This document shows, in pieces, positions 8,796 through 17,008 of a DNA stretch of 64,000 nt; position 1 is the stretch's first letter, and every line of letters begins with the position of its first letter. The position numbers were made by a program, and so were the translations under genes. The DNA comes from a bacterium (GTDB lineage: Bacteria > Chloroflexota > Dehalococcoidia > Tepidiformales > Tepidiformaceae), in assembly GCA_003577245.1 (NCBI GenBank), contig QEVS01000003.1, positions 221,557 to 285,556 of the forward strand. Reading direction: 5' to 3'. Below the pieces are notes generated by a model that searched no databases, was not told where the DNA came from, and worked only from the letters and a program-made list of their open reading frames with translations.

Positions 8796-9820
8796 CAGTA
8801 CCGTTCCAGGTAGTTCAGGTCGAGCGCGTCATGGACCATCTCCATGGTCTCGCGAGCCGTCTCTCGCGCGCGGCAAGACCCGTGTTCGAGCGCCTCGCGA
8901 ACGGTGCGCATGTTGGCCGCGTAACCCTGGCGGCGGTCTCTGATCGGTTCGAGCAGGTCGTTGAGGACACCCGTGAGACGGTCCTTGAGTTGAGCATTGC
9001 TCACGCCACTCGTCTCGTATTCGGTCTTTAGCCCGGCGTAACCTGCGCGGTCCGGGTCAAATGCCTCCAGGTAGAGCATTATCGGGTTCTCGGCGGCGAC
9101 CCCCGGCTCCGTCGCACCCCGCGGCGGGCCTCCGAACATGCGCTTCACCTTCTTCGCCACCGTCTCGGCATCGTCCTTGAGGTAGATCGCGTTGTTGCGC
9201 GACTTCGACATCTTCGCCTCGCCGTCCGTGCCCACCAGCCGCGGCACCCGGCCCACGAGCGCCTCGGGCTCCGGGAACACCTCCTTGAAGCGCCGGTTGA
9301 AACGGCGCGCCGTCTCGCGAGTCAGTTCGATGTGCGGCAGCTGGTCCTCCCCCACGGGCACCAGGTGCGCCCGCGGCAGGAGAATGTTGGCCACCTGCAT
9401 GACGGGGTAGTTGTAGAACGCGACCGGGACCGGCTTCCGCTCGGCGCGGCCGTCCGCGGGGTTCTCCAGCGCTTCCATCTCCGCCTTCAGTGTCGGGTTG
9501 CGCTCCAGCATCGATAGCGGAAGGAACCAGCTCAGCAGGGCCGTCAGCTCCGCATTCTCCGGCACCAGGCTCTCGATCACATAGTGCGAACCCTCCGGGT
9601 CGAGACCGACCGCCAGCCAGTCCAGCGCCACCTCCCACACCGACTCCCGCACCCGCGGAATGTCGTCGGCGTAATCCGAAACCTGGTAGTCGGCGATGAG
9701 GAAGTGGCACTCGTATTCGTGCTGCAGCCTCACCCAGTTCTCCAGGGCGCCCGCGTAGTGCCCCAGGTGGAGCGCCCCGGTAGGCCGTATGCCCGTGAGG
9801 ATTCGCTTTCGCGCCTTCAT
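8795..9820 (-). CDS. trpS: Tryptophanyl-tRNA synthetase (TrpS)
   Basis: A 341-residue class I aminoacyl-tRNA synthetase charging tRNA-Trp. It carries the HIGH-equivalent HLGHY in TGIRPTGALHLGHYAG and the KMSKS loop in AKMSKSRNNA. Length is normal for bacterial TrpS. Being inside a T-box-controlled operon makes a feedback loop: uncharged tRNA-Trp raises both the synthetase and the biosynthetic enzymes. It overlaps the upstream helical-bundle gene (ATGA) and trpE (TGATG). Confidence 0.97.
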   Translation of the reverse strand: MKARKRILTGIRPTGALHLGHYAGALENWVRLQHEYECHFLIADYQVSDYADDIPRVRESVWEVALDWLAVGLDPEGSHYVIESLVPENAELTALLSWFLPLSMLERNPTLKAEMEALENPADGRAERKPVPVAFYNYPVMQVANILLPRAHLVPVGEDQLPHIELTRETARRFNRRFKEVFPEPEALVGRVPRLVGTDGEAKMSKSRNNAIYLKDDAETVAKKVKRMFGGPPRGATEPGVAAENPIMLYLEAFDPDRAGYAGLKTEYETSGVSNAQLKDRLTGVLNDLLEPIRDRRQGYAANMRTVREALEHGSCRARETARETMEMVHDALDLNYLERY

Positions 9821-10266
9821 GGCGTCCCTCGCGGCGGTCGCGGCGGGCCGCCGTGCCTCGGTGGCGCCCCGGCCGGGCCGCCCCTCTGCGGAGGCCGTGG
9901 TCCGGCCGGCCCGCGTTCGATGTTCCTCAACAGCGCGCCCAGTTGCCGCGAAGCCTGCTCGGCCAGGTCAAGCTCGTTCCCGAACACCGTGCCGGGCTCG
10001 TTCATGACGGCAGCCAGCACGTGGAGCCACGAGCGCGCCTGCGCCAGCGCGCCGCGGGCGTCCCTGTACATCCCAACCTGTCCCGGCCCTTCGCGCTGGC
10101 TCCCTTCGGCGATCAGCGCGCAGGCAAGACCAGCTTGCTCGAATGCATGCTGGTGGGCGTCGGCGGCCGCCTTCAGGTTTGAGCCGATCTTCAGCCGCCC
10201 GACTGCTGTCGCGAGGCGGATGGCCGTGTTCCAGGCCTCAATGTTCTGGTATTCGAACTCTGGCAT
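9817..10266 (-). CDS. Four-helix-bundle protein (S23/IVS-like)
   Basis: A 149-residue, mostly helical protein. Residues ~1-115 resemble the S23/IVS four-helix-bundle group (YQNIEAWNTAIRLATAVGRL at the start, then long amphipathic helices, ending in ASRQLGALLRNIERG). The last ~32 residues are rich in Pro, Gly and Arg (PRPPQRGGPAGAPP) and probably disordered. The start at 10266 forms a TGATG junction with the CADD-like gene; an upstream ATG in the same frame would overlap that gene by 99 bases. Function is unknown; bundle proteins of this kind often mediate oligomer or RNA contacts. Confidence 0.7.
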   Translation of the reverse strand: MPEFEYQNIEAWNTAIRLATAVGRLKIGSNLKAAADAHQHAFEQAGLACALIAEGSQREGPGQVGMYRDARGALAQARSWLHVLAAVMNEPGTVFGNELDLAEQASRQLGALLRNIERGPAGPRPPQRGGPAGAPPRHGGPPRPPRGTP

Positions 10267-10940
10267 CAGTTGCTTTCCGTGTGATTGAGGCAGCCATCCA
10301 GGAAGCGAAGAAGCAGCCCGCACGCTTGCCGCGTTGCGGCCACCGCTCCCTCTTCGTCCCTGCAACTGCCGATGATGGCCTCCATCTCGGCGCTCGCGTG
10401 GGCCACGTCGGCCACCAGATGCACCGAGAAGAACTCGAACTGGCCGGGCTCAAGCCCGAAGTGGTCGTTCAGCGCCTTGATGGTCGCCCACGCCACCGCC
10501 GGCACCTGCCCCTCAAATGCGTAGAGCGTGGCGAGGGCCTCCGCCTGCGGCGCGCCGTGAGCTACCGAGTCGAAGTGCTCTATCAGCTCACGCGTCGCCG
10601 GGAGGAGCTTCGCCCCCGTCACCTCGCTCGACCGCAGCCCCAGTGCCGCCGCGAATTCGACCCAGAGCGCGGCGTGATTGCGGTCACCGTGCTCCTCGTC
10701 GTAGAGATTCTCAAGCAGCACCTGGCGCACCTTCCGGGATTCCGTCCGCGCGTGGATCGCGCTCAGGAACCTTGGGAACGCCGCCTCGAAGTGGTAGAAC
10801 TGGCGTGCGTACTCCCGAAGCCGGGAACGCTCCAGCTCGCCCCCGGCCAGCGCCACGTAGAACGGATGACGAAGCATCGCGTGCTCTTCGAGCGTGGCCC
10901 GCAGACGGGCTTCGAGACCGGCGGCTGCGGAGGCTGGCAT
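10266..10940 (-). CDS. CADD/TenA-like diiron protein (p-aminobenzoate synthase family candidate)
   Basis: A 224-residue helical protein that aligns throughout with Chlamydia CADD, as I recall that sequence. CADD is a diiron enzyme that makes p-aminobenzoate from its own tyrosine. Metal ligands are all present: Glu82 and His89 in DEEHGDRNH, Glu143 in FEGQVP, His174, Asp178 and His181 in HLVADVAH. The sacrificial tyrosine is conserved as Tyr28 in HPFY. The position matching the reported amino-donor lysine (Lys152 in CADD) is Thr153, with a Lys two residues later (155). Start is ATG 10940 in a TGATG overlap with trpB2. In the trp operon it may supply pABA for folate; PqqC/TenA-like activity is the alternative. 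Confidence 0.85.
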   Translation of the reverse strand: MPASAAAGLEARLRATLEEHAMLRHPFYVALAGGELERSRLREYARQFYHFEAAFPRFLSAIHARTESRKVRQVLLENLYDEEHGDRNHAALWVEFAAALGLRSSEVTGAKLLPATRELIEHFDSVAHGAPQAEALATLYAFEGQVPAVAWATIKALNDHFGLEPGQFEFFSVHLVADVAHASAEMEAIIGSCRDEEGAVAATRQACGLLLRFLDGCLNHTESN

Positions 10941-12298
10941 CAAGGGATCTCCGGGAGCGACCTCATCGCCTCGCGCACCTTCTCTGCCGGGTACTCATCA
11001 TCGACGAGCTTCCCGGCGAGGTAATCGTCGTAAGCGGCGAGATCGAGCAGGCCGTGGCCACTGAGATTGAAGAGGATGACGCGGCTCTTGCCTTCCTCCT
11101 TCGCGGTCACCGCTTCGTCGATGGCCCCGCGGATCGCGTGGGAGCTCTCCGGGGCAGGCACAATGCCTTCCGTGCGCGCGAAGAGCGTGGCCGCTTCGAA
11201 GCACGCGTTCTGGCGATACGCGACCGCCTCGATGTCCCCCGACTCGAAGAGGTGGCAGAGCAGCGGCGCCATCGCGTGGTAGCGAAGCCCCCCGGCGTGA
11301 ATCCCCGGAGGCATGAACGTGTGCCCCAGGGTGCGCATCTTCATGAGCGGCGTCAGCCCCGCCACATCGCCGAAGTCGTACCGGTACTCCCCCTTGGTCA
11401 GGCTGGGGCACGAAGCGGGTTCCACGGCCAGGAAGCGCGTATTCCGCTTGCCCTCCAGCCGCTCCTTCATGAACGGGAACATCAGCCCGGCCGCGTTTGA
11501 ACCACCCCCGGCGCAGCCGATCACCACGTCGGGGTAGTCGCCCGCCATCTCCATCTGCTTGATCGCCTCCTGCCCGATGACCGTCTGGTGGAGGAGGACG
11601 TGATTGAGCACGCTGCCCAGGGAGTACTTGGTGTCCTCGCGCATGGCGGCGTCTTCCACCGCTTCGCTGATGGCGATCCCCAGCGAGCCCTGGCTGTCAG
11701 GGTCCGCTTCCCGGATCGCGCGGCCCGCGTTCGTATCGGCACTCGGGCTGGCCACTACCGAGGCGCCCCAGACCTGCATCATCGAGCGGCGGTAAGGCTT
11801 CTGGCCGTATGAAACGCGCACCATGTAGACCTTGCACTCGATCCCGAACTGGTTGCAGGCAAAGGCGAGCGACGAGCCCCATTGGCCCGCCCCCGTCTCC
11901 GTGGCGATGCGCTTCACGCCCTCCTGCCTGTTGTAGTAGGCCTGCGCCACCGCCGTGTTCGGCTTATGCGATCCGGCGGGCGAACCGCCCTCGTACTTGT
12001 AGTAGATCTTCGCCGGCGTATCGAGAGCCTTCTCCAGCGCCGTCGCGCGAATGAGCGGCGATGGACGCCAGATGCGGTAGATCTCCCGAACCTCGTCGGG
12101 AATCTCTATGTAGCGCTCGCCGCTTACCTCCTGCTTGATGAGCTCCATGGGAAAGAGCGGCGCCAGCGCCTCGGGACCAATGGGCTCGTGCGTTGCCGGG
12201 TGCAGCGGCGGCGGTGGCGGCGTCCTCAGGTCGGCGGCCACGTTGTACCAGTGCGTGGGAATTTCCGATTCGGGCAGGAAGAACTTCTTGGTTGCCAT
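10940..12298 (-). CDS. trpB2: TrpB2-type tryptophan synthase beta chain
   Basis: A 452-residue PLP enzyme of the TrpB2 group, longer than TrpB1. The PLP lysine is in GSHKPNTA, where TrpB1 has GAHKIN. The phosphate loop is [11 protein letters not shown]. TrpB2 enzymes use indole or phosphoserine/serine without a tight TrpA partner and may salvage indole. I start the gene at the ATG at 12298, preceded by AGGAGAG about 10 bases upstream; the longer frame to 12406 would read through the T-box terminator. It is the first gene of the operon and so is directly governed by the T-box. Confidence 0.94.
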   Translation of the reverse strand: MATKKFFLPESEIPTHWYNVAADLRTPPPPPLHPATHEPIGPEALAPLFPMELIKQEVSGERYIEIPDEVREIYRIWRPSPLIRATALEKALDTPAKIYYKYEGGSPAGSHKPNTAVAQAYYNRQEGVKRIATETGAGQWGSSLAFACNQFGIECKVYMVRVSYGQKPYRRSMMQVWGASVVASPSADTNAGRAIREADPDSQGSLGIAISEAVEDAAMREDTKYSLGSVLNHVLLHQTVIGQEAIKQMEMAGDYPDVVIGCAGGGSNAAGLMFPFMKERLEGKRNTRFLAVEPASCPSLTKGEYRYDFGDVAGLTPLMKMRTLGHTFMPPGIHAGGLRYHAMAPLLCHLFESGDIEAVAYRQNACFEAATLFARTEGIVPAPESSHAIRGAIDEAVTAKEEGKSRVILFNLSGHGLLDLAAYDDYLAGKLVDDEYPAEKVREAMRSLPEIP

Positions 12299-12333
12299 AA
12301 CTATTGAATGCCTCTCCTGGTTCTGAAAATGAC

Positions 12334-12366
12334 AGCACCCCTCGGTCTCAAAGGACGAGGGGTGCT
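12334..12366 (-). terminator. T-box attenuator terminator hairpin
   Basis: An 11-bp perfect stem (AGCACCCCTCG pairing with CGAGGGGTGCT) encloses a short loop and is followed on the minus strand by GTCATTTTCAG. The 5' arm begins directly after the T-box ACCGCG motif, as expected for mutually exclusive antiterminator and terminator structures. Confidence 0.88.
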
Positions 12367-12629
12367 CGCGGTGCCACCTTTGTTCCCGGGACAGGGCCCC
12401 GGGCACTCGAAGCGGCGACGGCCAGGCCAGCGCTGCTGCTGGTGGCGATCGCCCGGGCGTTGGTAACGGCGCCCCTTCCGCCGGCGGCTAATGAGCGAAC
12501 TGTTCGCCGCCGGGACTCCCGGGCCCATTCACCAGCCGCGCTGCCACCGGGCTCTCACCTGCCCCGGCTCTCTGGAGGCTCGCCTGACCGGCTACTCTTC
12601 CCGATCTGCGTCGCTATGTTCAGTTGTAA
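12334..12629 (-). promoter_or_regulatory. Tryptophan T-box riboswitch leader
   Basis: On the minus strand this leader has the conserved T-box sequence AACAAAGGTGGCACCGCG at 12384-12367. Its tRNA-acceptor-binding bulge UGGC pairs with GCCA, so a discriminator G as in tRNA-Trp. Upstream lie Stem I elements: GAAGAGTAGC (AG-bulge region), CAGAGAGCCGGGG and GGTGAGAGCCCGG. The specifier loop is GAA-UGG-GCC with the Trp codon UGG at 12527-12525. A terminator hairpin follows. Uncharged tRNA-Trp should stabilise the antiterminator and switch on trpB2 and the whole downstream operon. Confidence 0.93.
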
Positions 12630-12635
12630 ACGGGA

Positions 12636-12664
12636 AGGTTATGAGCCTCCCCGCAGGGTGTCAA
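12636..12664 (-). promoter_or_regulatory. Promoter of the trp operon
   Basis: Minus strand TTGACA (12664-12659), a 17-base spacer and TAACCT (12641-12636). This is a consensus -35 with a 4/6 -10, placing the start of transcription near 12629, just ahead of T-box Stem I. Confidence 0.75.
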
Positions 12665-12706
12665 GCAAAGCGCCACGAGATCACCCGCCACCGCACCCCA
12701 CCCCGC

Positions 12707-12735
12707 TTGACGCGCCCGCGGGCCCGAACCACAAT
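12707..12735 (+). promoter_or_regulatory. Candidate promoter of the DUF35/thiolase operon
   Basis: TTGACG at 12707-12712, a 17-base spacer and CACAAT at 12730-12735, divergent from the trp promoter and about 90 bases ahead of the DUF35 start. Confidence 0.45.
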
Positions 12736-12827
12736 TACTGCGCATTGGCCCGGGAGCGGGGCTGGCGGCGCATGCCGGCCGCTGGCGCCCGTGGAATCAC
12801 CCCCATGTCCTGGAAGGAGGAATTCGA

Positions 12828-13256
12828 TTGGCTGAGAAAGCCGCAACAGCGCCCGAAACGCGCCCCCTCGTCCCCCACCTCACCCTCGGTGAGACTCGCG
12901 AGCAGGACTACCTCAACGGCAGCCGCTGCAAGAACTGCAACACCCTCTACGTGGGGCCGCGCCTCTTCTGCGGCAAGTGCAGCGCGCAGGGCCCGTTCGA
13001 GAGCGTGCGCCTTGCCAGCGAGGGCGAAGTCCACGTCTGGACCATCATCCACCAGGCCACGCCCTACGTTCAGGCCCCCTACATCGCCGCCATCATCGAC
13101 CTCAAGGGCGGCGGCTCGGTCAACACCAACATCGTCGGCATCGACCCACTTCCCGAGAACCTCAAGTTCGGCATGAAAGTGAAGATGTTCACCGAGAAGG
13201 TCTCGGAAGACCGCGAAGGCAACTCCTACGTCGCCTATCGCTTCAAGCCCGCCTAG
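12828..13256 (+). CDS. DUF35 OB-fold/zinc-ribbon protein (acyl-CoA-associated)
   Basis: A 142-residue protein of the DUF35 family. A rubredoxin-like zinc ribbon comes first (CKNCNTLY and CGKCSAQG, with four cysteines), followed by an OB-fold (VHVWTIIHQA, APYIAAIIDL, VKMFTEKV). DUF35 proteins partner with thiolase-like or acyl-CoA enzymes and probably bind the CoA moiety. The start is TTG at 12828, supported by a strong AAGGAGG seven bases upstream. The thiolase follows 30 bases later, the usual pairing. Confidence 0.9.
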   Translation: MAEKAATAPETRPLVPHLTLGETREQDYLNGSRCKNCNTLYVGPRLFCGKCSAQGPFESVRLASEGEVHVWTIIHQATPYVQAPYIAAIIDLKGGGSVNTNIVGIDPLPENLKFGMKVKMFTEKVSEDREGNSYVAYRFKPA

Positions 13257-13286
13257 GGCAGGTCGCCGGTCGACCAGGAAGGAACC

Positions 13287-14483
13287 ATGCGAGAAGTAGC
13301 TATTGTCGGCGTTTCAATGATCAAGTTCGGCCGGTACCCGGACCGTGACTTTTCCCAGCTGGCCGCCCAGGCAGGGCTCGATGCCCTCAAGGATGCCGGC
13401 GCTCAGATGAAGGACATCCAGGCCCTCTACAGCGGCAACCTCTACGCCACCAGCGGCTCCGGCCAGCGCGTCCTCCAGCAGATGGGCCAGACGGGCATCC
13501 CCGTCGTCAACGTCGCCAACGCCTGCGCCACCGGTTCAACAGCCCTCCGCGAAGCCTTCTTCGCCGTCGCCTCCGGCGCCTACGACATGGTCATGGCCGT
13601 TGGCAGCGAGCAGATGGGCAAGCAGGGTCTGCTGGGCTCCCGCGGTGACCCGGCCACCAGCCTCGAAGGCCGCGTCGGCTCCTACATGATGCCCGCCGTC
13701 TTCGGCATGGCCGGCATGGAGCACGCCCGCGAATACGGCACCCAGACCGAGCACTTCGCCCTCGCCAGCGTCAAGAACCACTGGCACAGCACCATGAATC
13801 CCCTGGCGCAGTACCAGAAGGAATCGCCGCTGGACGAAGTCATGAACGCGCGCATGATCGCCTACCCGAACACCCTGCTCATGTGCTGCCCCACCGGCGA
13901 CGGCGCCGCCGCCGCAGTCGTGTGCTCCATGGAAAAGGCGCGCCAGTTCACCACCCAGCCAATCAAGATCGCCGCCAGCGTGCTCACCAGCGACCCCTTC
14001 GTTGACCGCGGCCTCACGCTTCCCGACATCAACACCCTCACCCGCAACGCCGCGAAGATCGCCTACGAGCAGTCGGGCATCGGCCCCGAAGACCTCAGCC
14101 AGGTCGAGCTCCACGACTGCTTCGCCACCGCCGAGCTTCTCCATTACGAGAATCTCGGGCTTTGCGGCGACGGCGAAGCCGGCAAGCACGTCGCCAGCGG
14201 CGCCCCCTGGATCGGCAACAAGGTGCCGGCCAAGTACCAGGAGGACGTCGAGCCATTCGCCGATAAGACCTACAAGCCGAAGTCGAAGGCCGTGGTGAAC
14301 GCCAGCGGCGGGCTGCTCTCCAAGGGGCATCCGCTCGGCGCCACCGGCGTCGCCAACGTCGCCGAGATCGTCTGGCATCTCCGCGGCCAGGCGGGCGACC
14401 GGCAGGTAGAGAACTCGAAGGCCGGCCTGGCCCACGTCATCGGCCTCTGCTCCGCCTGCACCATCCACATCCTCACGAAGTAG
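13287..14483 (+). CDS. Thiolase-family (acetyl-CoA acetyltransferase / SCP-x type) protein
   Basis: A 398-residue thiolase-fold enzyme. The nucleophilic cysteine sits in NACATGSTALREA near residue 80. C-terminal motifs include NASGGLLSKGHPLGATG (catalytic His) and a terminal CSACTIHIL in place of the canonical CGG-G loop, which marks the SCP-x/non-decarboxylating group rather than a classical biosynthetic thiolase. With the DUF35 partner it probably acts in acyl-CoA or steroid/isoprenoid side-chain cleavage. The precise substrate cannot be given. Confidence 0.88.
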   Translation: MREVAIVGVSMIKFGRYPDRDFSQLAAQAGLDALKDAGAQMKDIQALYSGNLYATSGSGQRVLQQMGQTGIPVVNVANACATGSTALREAFFAVASGAYDMVMAVGSEQMGKQGLLGSRGDPATSLEGRVGSYMMPAVFGMAGMEHAREYGTQTEHFALASVKNHWHSTMNPLAQYQKESPLDEVMNARMIAYPNTLLMCCPTGDGAAAAVVCSMEKARQFTTQPIKIAASVLTSDPFVDRGLTLPDINTLTRNAAKIAYEQSGIGPEDLSQVELHDCFATAELLHYENLGLCGDGEAGKHVASGAPWIGNKVPAKYQEDVEPFADKTYKPKSKAVVNASGGLLSKGHPLGATGVANVAEIVWHLRGQAGDRQVENSKAGLAHVIGLCSACTIHILTK

Positions 14484-14505
14484 AGGACGAAGAGCCGCGA
14501 TATCG

Positions 14506-14535
14506 AGGGGCGGCCCACACGTGCCGCCCCTTTTT
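14506..14535 (+). terminator. Rho-independent terminator after the thiolase gene
   Basis: A 9-bp stem (AGGGGCGGC pairing with GCCGCCCCT) with an 8-base loop and a TTTTT tail starts 22 bases after the thiolase stop. Confidence 0.85.
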
Positions 14536-14552
14536 CGTCTACTCTTTCCGGG

Positions 14553-15803
14553 ATGGCACGCTGGTTTACAACCACCTTCGCGGCCCTGCGCATCCGCAAC
14601 TTCCGGCTGCTCTGGATTGGCAGCCTCCTCGCCTTCGCCGCGTTCTTCATGTCGACCGTTGTCCAGAGCGTCGTCGCCTTCGACCTGACTGGCAACAACA
14701 GCTCCGTAGGCGTGGTGGTGTTCGCCCAGGGCGTCGCTCAGACGATTCTCGGTCCCCTGGGCGGAGCCATGGCGGACCGCGCCTCGCGCCGGAAGGTGAT
14801 CCTGGCCTGCCAGCTCCTGATCACCGCCGCCTTCATCTTCCTGGCAGTGCTGATTGGGCTCGACAGGGTCACCATTCTGCTGCTTGCCGTGGGCTCCTTC
14901 GCCATCGGTTCGGCATTCTCGTTCCTTGGGCCGTCACGCCAGGCATTCGCCATCGACCTGGTCGGCGGCCAGCAGCGGGGAAACGCCATGGCGCTCAACC
15001 AGGTAGCCTTCAACGCAGGGCGAATCATTGGGCCGCTCCTCGGCGGCGCGTTCCTGGCCATCGCCATCCTTGGGGCCACCGGCGCCTATGTGGGCATGGC
15101 CGCCTTCTACGTGCTGGCCGTGACCACCACCCTCCTCCTCCCCGAGATCCCGGCCGCCGGCGTCCAGCGCCGGAGCATCCTCGGCGACATCGCCGGCGGC
15201 ATTCAATACGTGGCTCACGACCCCGCCCTGCGGGTGCTGGTCCTCTCGTTCTTCATCGTGATGATGGTCGGCTTCCCCTACGTGACCGTGCTCCCCGGAA
15301 TGCTCGAAAACGAGCTCGGCCGCGACTCCAAGGACGTTTCCATCCTCTACGGGGCGACCGCCGTGGGCGGCCTCATCGCCAGCCTCTCCGTGGCCGCCAT
15401 GGCCGACTCCCCCCGGGCCAACACGGTCTACAGGGCCGCGGGATTCGGGTTTGGCGTCTCCCTCCTTCTCGCTGCCGTCTCGCCCGGGTTTGCCGTCCTG
15501 GCGCTGGTGATGTTCGGCCTTGGCGCCACCAGCGGGGCCTTCCAGACGCTCAACGGGGCCATCATCGCCCACCTCGCCGAGCCAGCCTTCCTCGGCCGCG
15601 TGATGTCGCTCACGTTCATGGCATTCGCAGGCTTCCAGCTCATCGCCCTGCCCATCGGCGTCTTCGCCGACGCCGCCGGCGAACGGGCCACGCTCGCCGT
15701 GATGGGCGGCGTTGTTTGCCTGGCGATTGTTGTTTTCGCGCTCATGCCGGCACATTCTGCCGGGCGCCCGCACGCTACCGTAGCGGTCGAAGCCGAATCG
15801 TAG
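14553..15803 (+). CDS. MFS transporter, DHA3/EntS-like exporter
   Basis: A 416-residue membrane protein with 12 predicted hydrophobic spans. The first-half motif GGAMADRASRRKVI corresponds to the MFS cytoplasmic loop 2-3 signature. The N-terminus (FTTTFAALRIRNFRLLW pattern) is typical of the DHA3/EntS exporter group. Such proteins export drugs or siderophores by proton antiport; the substrate is unknown. It stands alone between a terminator and a convergent gene. Confidence 0.88.
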   Translation: MARWFTTTFAALRIRNFRLLWIGSLLAFAAFFMSTVVQSVVAFDLTGNNSSVGVVVFAQGVAQTILGPLGGAMADRASRRKVILACQLLITAAFIFLAVLIGLDRVTILLLAVGSFAIGSAFSFLGPSRQAFAIDLVGGQQRGNAMALNQVAFNAGRIIGPLLGGAFLAIAILGATGAYVGMAAFYVLAVTTTLLLPEIPAAGVQRRSILGDIAGGIQYVAHDPALRVLVLSFFIVMMVGFPYVTVLPGMLENELGRDSKDVSILYGATAVGGLIASLSVAAMADSPRANTVYRAAGFGFGVSLLLAAVSPGFAVLALVMFGLGATSGAFQTLNGAIIAHLAEPAFLGRVMSLTFMAFAGFQLIALPIGVFADAAGERATLAVMGGVVCLAIVVFALMPAHSAGRPHATVAVEAES

Positions 15804-15832
15804 CGCGCTCCCTGCGCGAACCGGGTCCGAAC

Positions 15833-15873
15833 GGCTGAGGCACTGATCGCTACCGGGGATGAGTGCCTCAGCC
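15833..15873. terminator. Bidirectional terminator between convergent genes
   Basis: A perfect 12-bp stem (GGCTGAGGCACT pairing with AGTGCCTCAGCC) with a 17-base loop lies between the ends of the MFS gene (+) and the alcohol dehydrogenase gene (-). A T-rich stretch follows on the plus side. Confidence 0.75.
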
Positions 15874-15886
15874 CGCGGTTTCTTTG

Positions 15887-16921
15887 CTAAGGCCGCAGCG
15901 CGATCTTGAGGACTCCGCCTTCCCGCTTGCGGAAGTGGTCATAGGCCGCCGGCGTCTCTGCAATCTTGTACGAATGGGTGATGAGCGGCCGCAGGTCCAC
16001 CTTCCCTGTCGAGACCACCCTCATCAGCCGCTCCAGCCGGCTGGTGCCGACAGGGCAGTAGGTCATCACGATCTTGCGGTGGAGGAACGACCCGCTGGTG
16101 GGGAATGTCAGCGTGGGAAAAGCCCCGTAGACACCCACCGAGCTCACCGTTCCGCCGAGGCGCGCCACCGCGCAGCAGTTCTCGAACGTCGCCTGTTGGC
16201 CCAGCGCCTCCACGGCAATGTCCACTCCCCGGTTGCCGGTCAGCTCCATGATCTTCGCCACCGCCTCGCCGGGTTCGAGAACGATATCGGCGCCCATGCG
16301 CCTGGCCATCTCCTGCCGGGCCGGGATCCCCTCCACGGCGATGATGAGCCCGGCGCCCAGCAGTCGTGCCCCTGCCGTCGCGCAAAGCCCGACCGGCCCC
16401 TGGGCGAAGATAGCCACCGTATCGCCGAGCTTGATTTCCGCCCGTTCGATTGCCGCGAAGCCTGTCGACATGATGTCGGAGGCGAAGAGCACCTGCTCGT
16501 CCTCGAGGTTGTCGGGAATCCGGGCCATGGTCGTCTGCGCGCCATTGACCAGGAAGTACTCCCCCTGCGCGCCGAAAAGCAGGTTCCCCGGCGAGTTGAA
16601 GGTCATGCAGATCTGGTGCTGACCCTCCAGGCAGCGCGCGCAAACCCCGCAGCACTGCAGGCAGCTCGCCACCACGCGGTCACCGGCCTTGAAGGCGGTC
16701 ACGCCCGCCCCCACCGCGACCACCGTGCCCGTGGACTCGTGGCCCATCGGTATGCCCGGCGGAATGGGCATCTCATCCACAAGGTGGATGTCGCTCCCGC
16801 AGATCGTGCTGAGGGTGGTCTTGATGAGCGCCTGGCCGGGGCCGGGCTCATCCGGGTAGGGGATCTGCGTCATCGCAACCTGGTGCTGGCCGGTCTTCAC
16901 GCAGGTGTTCGATACAGGCAT
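15887..16921 (-). CDS. Zinc-dependent alcohol dehydrogenase (MDR family)
   Basis: A 344-residue medium-chain dehydrogenase. Catalytic zinc ligands are visible: Cys in TICGSDIH and the GHE of MGHESTG. The structural zinc site is the cysteine-rich CLQCCGVCARCLEGQHQIC region. The Rossmann loop is FAQGPVGLCA. It oxidises a secondary alcohol or aldehyde with NAD(P); the exact substrate is not determinable. It is the gene downstream of the alpha/beta hydrolase's operon neighbour on the minus strand, separated by 87 bases. Confidence 0.9.
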   Translation of the reverse strand: MPVSNTCVKTGQHQVAMTQIPYPDEPGPGQALIKTTLSTICGSDIHLVDEMPIPPGIPMGHESTGTVVAVGAGVTAFKAGDRVVASCLQCCGVCARCLEGQHQICMTFNSPGNLLFGAQGEYFLVNGAQTTMARIPDNLEDEQVLFASDIMSTGFAAIERAEIKLGDTVAIFAQGPVGLCATAGARLLGAGLIIAVEGIPARQEMARRMGADIVLEPGEAVAKIMELTGNRGVDIAVEALGQQATFENCCAVARLGGTVSSVGVYGAFPTLTFPTSGSFLHRKIVMTYCPVGTSRLERLMRVVSTGKVDLRPLITHSYKIAETPAAYDHFRKREGGVLKIALRP

Positions 16922-17008
16922 TGCTCTTCTCCTTTGCGCCGGGCGGCATTGCGCCGCGCCGTGGTGTGATAGTCGCGAACAACCAGCCCCATGGGGACAT
17001 GATCCACG

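Noticed and set aside
12299..12406. N-terminal extension of TrpB2 back to 12406
   Set aside because: It would read through the T-box terminator; the ATG at 12298 has a good ribosome-binding site and starts the family-like sequence.
13536..14468. Long minus-strand frame opposite the thiolase
   Set aside because: Low-complexity antisense product rich in Gly, Ala, Val and Asp; a codon shadow of the thiolase gene.
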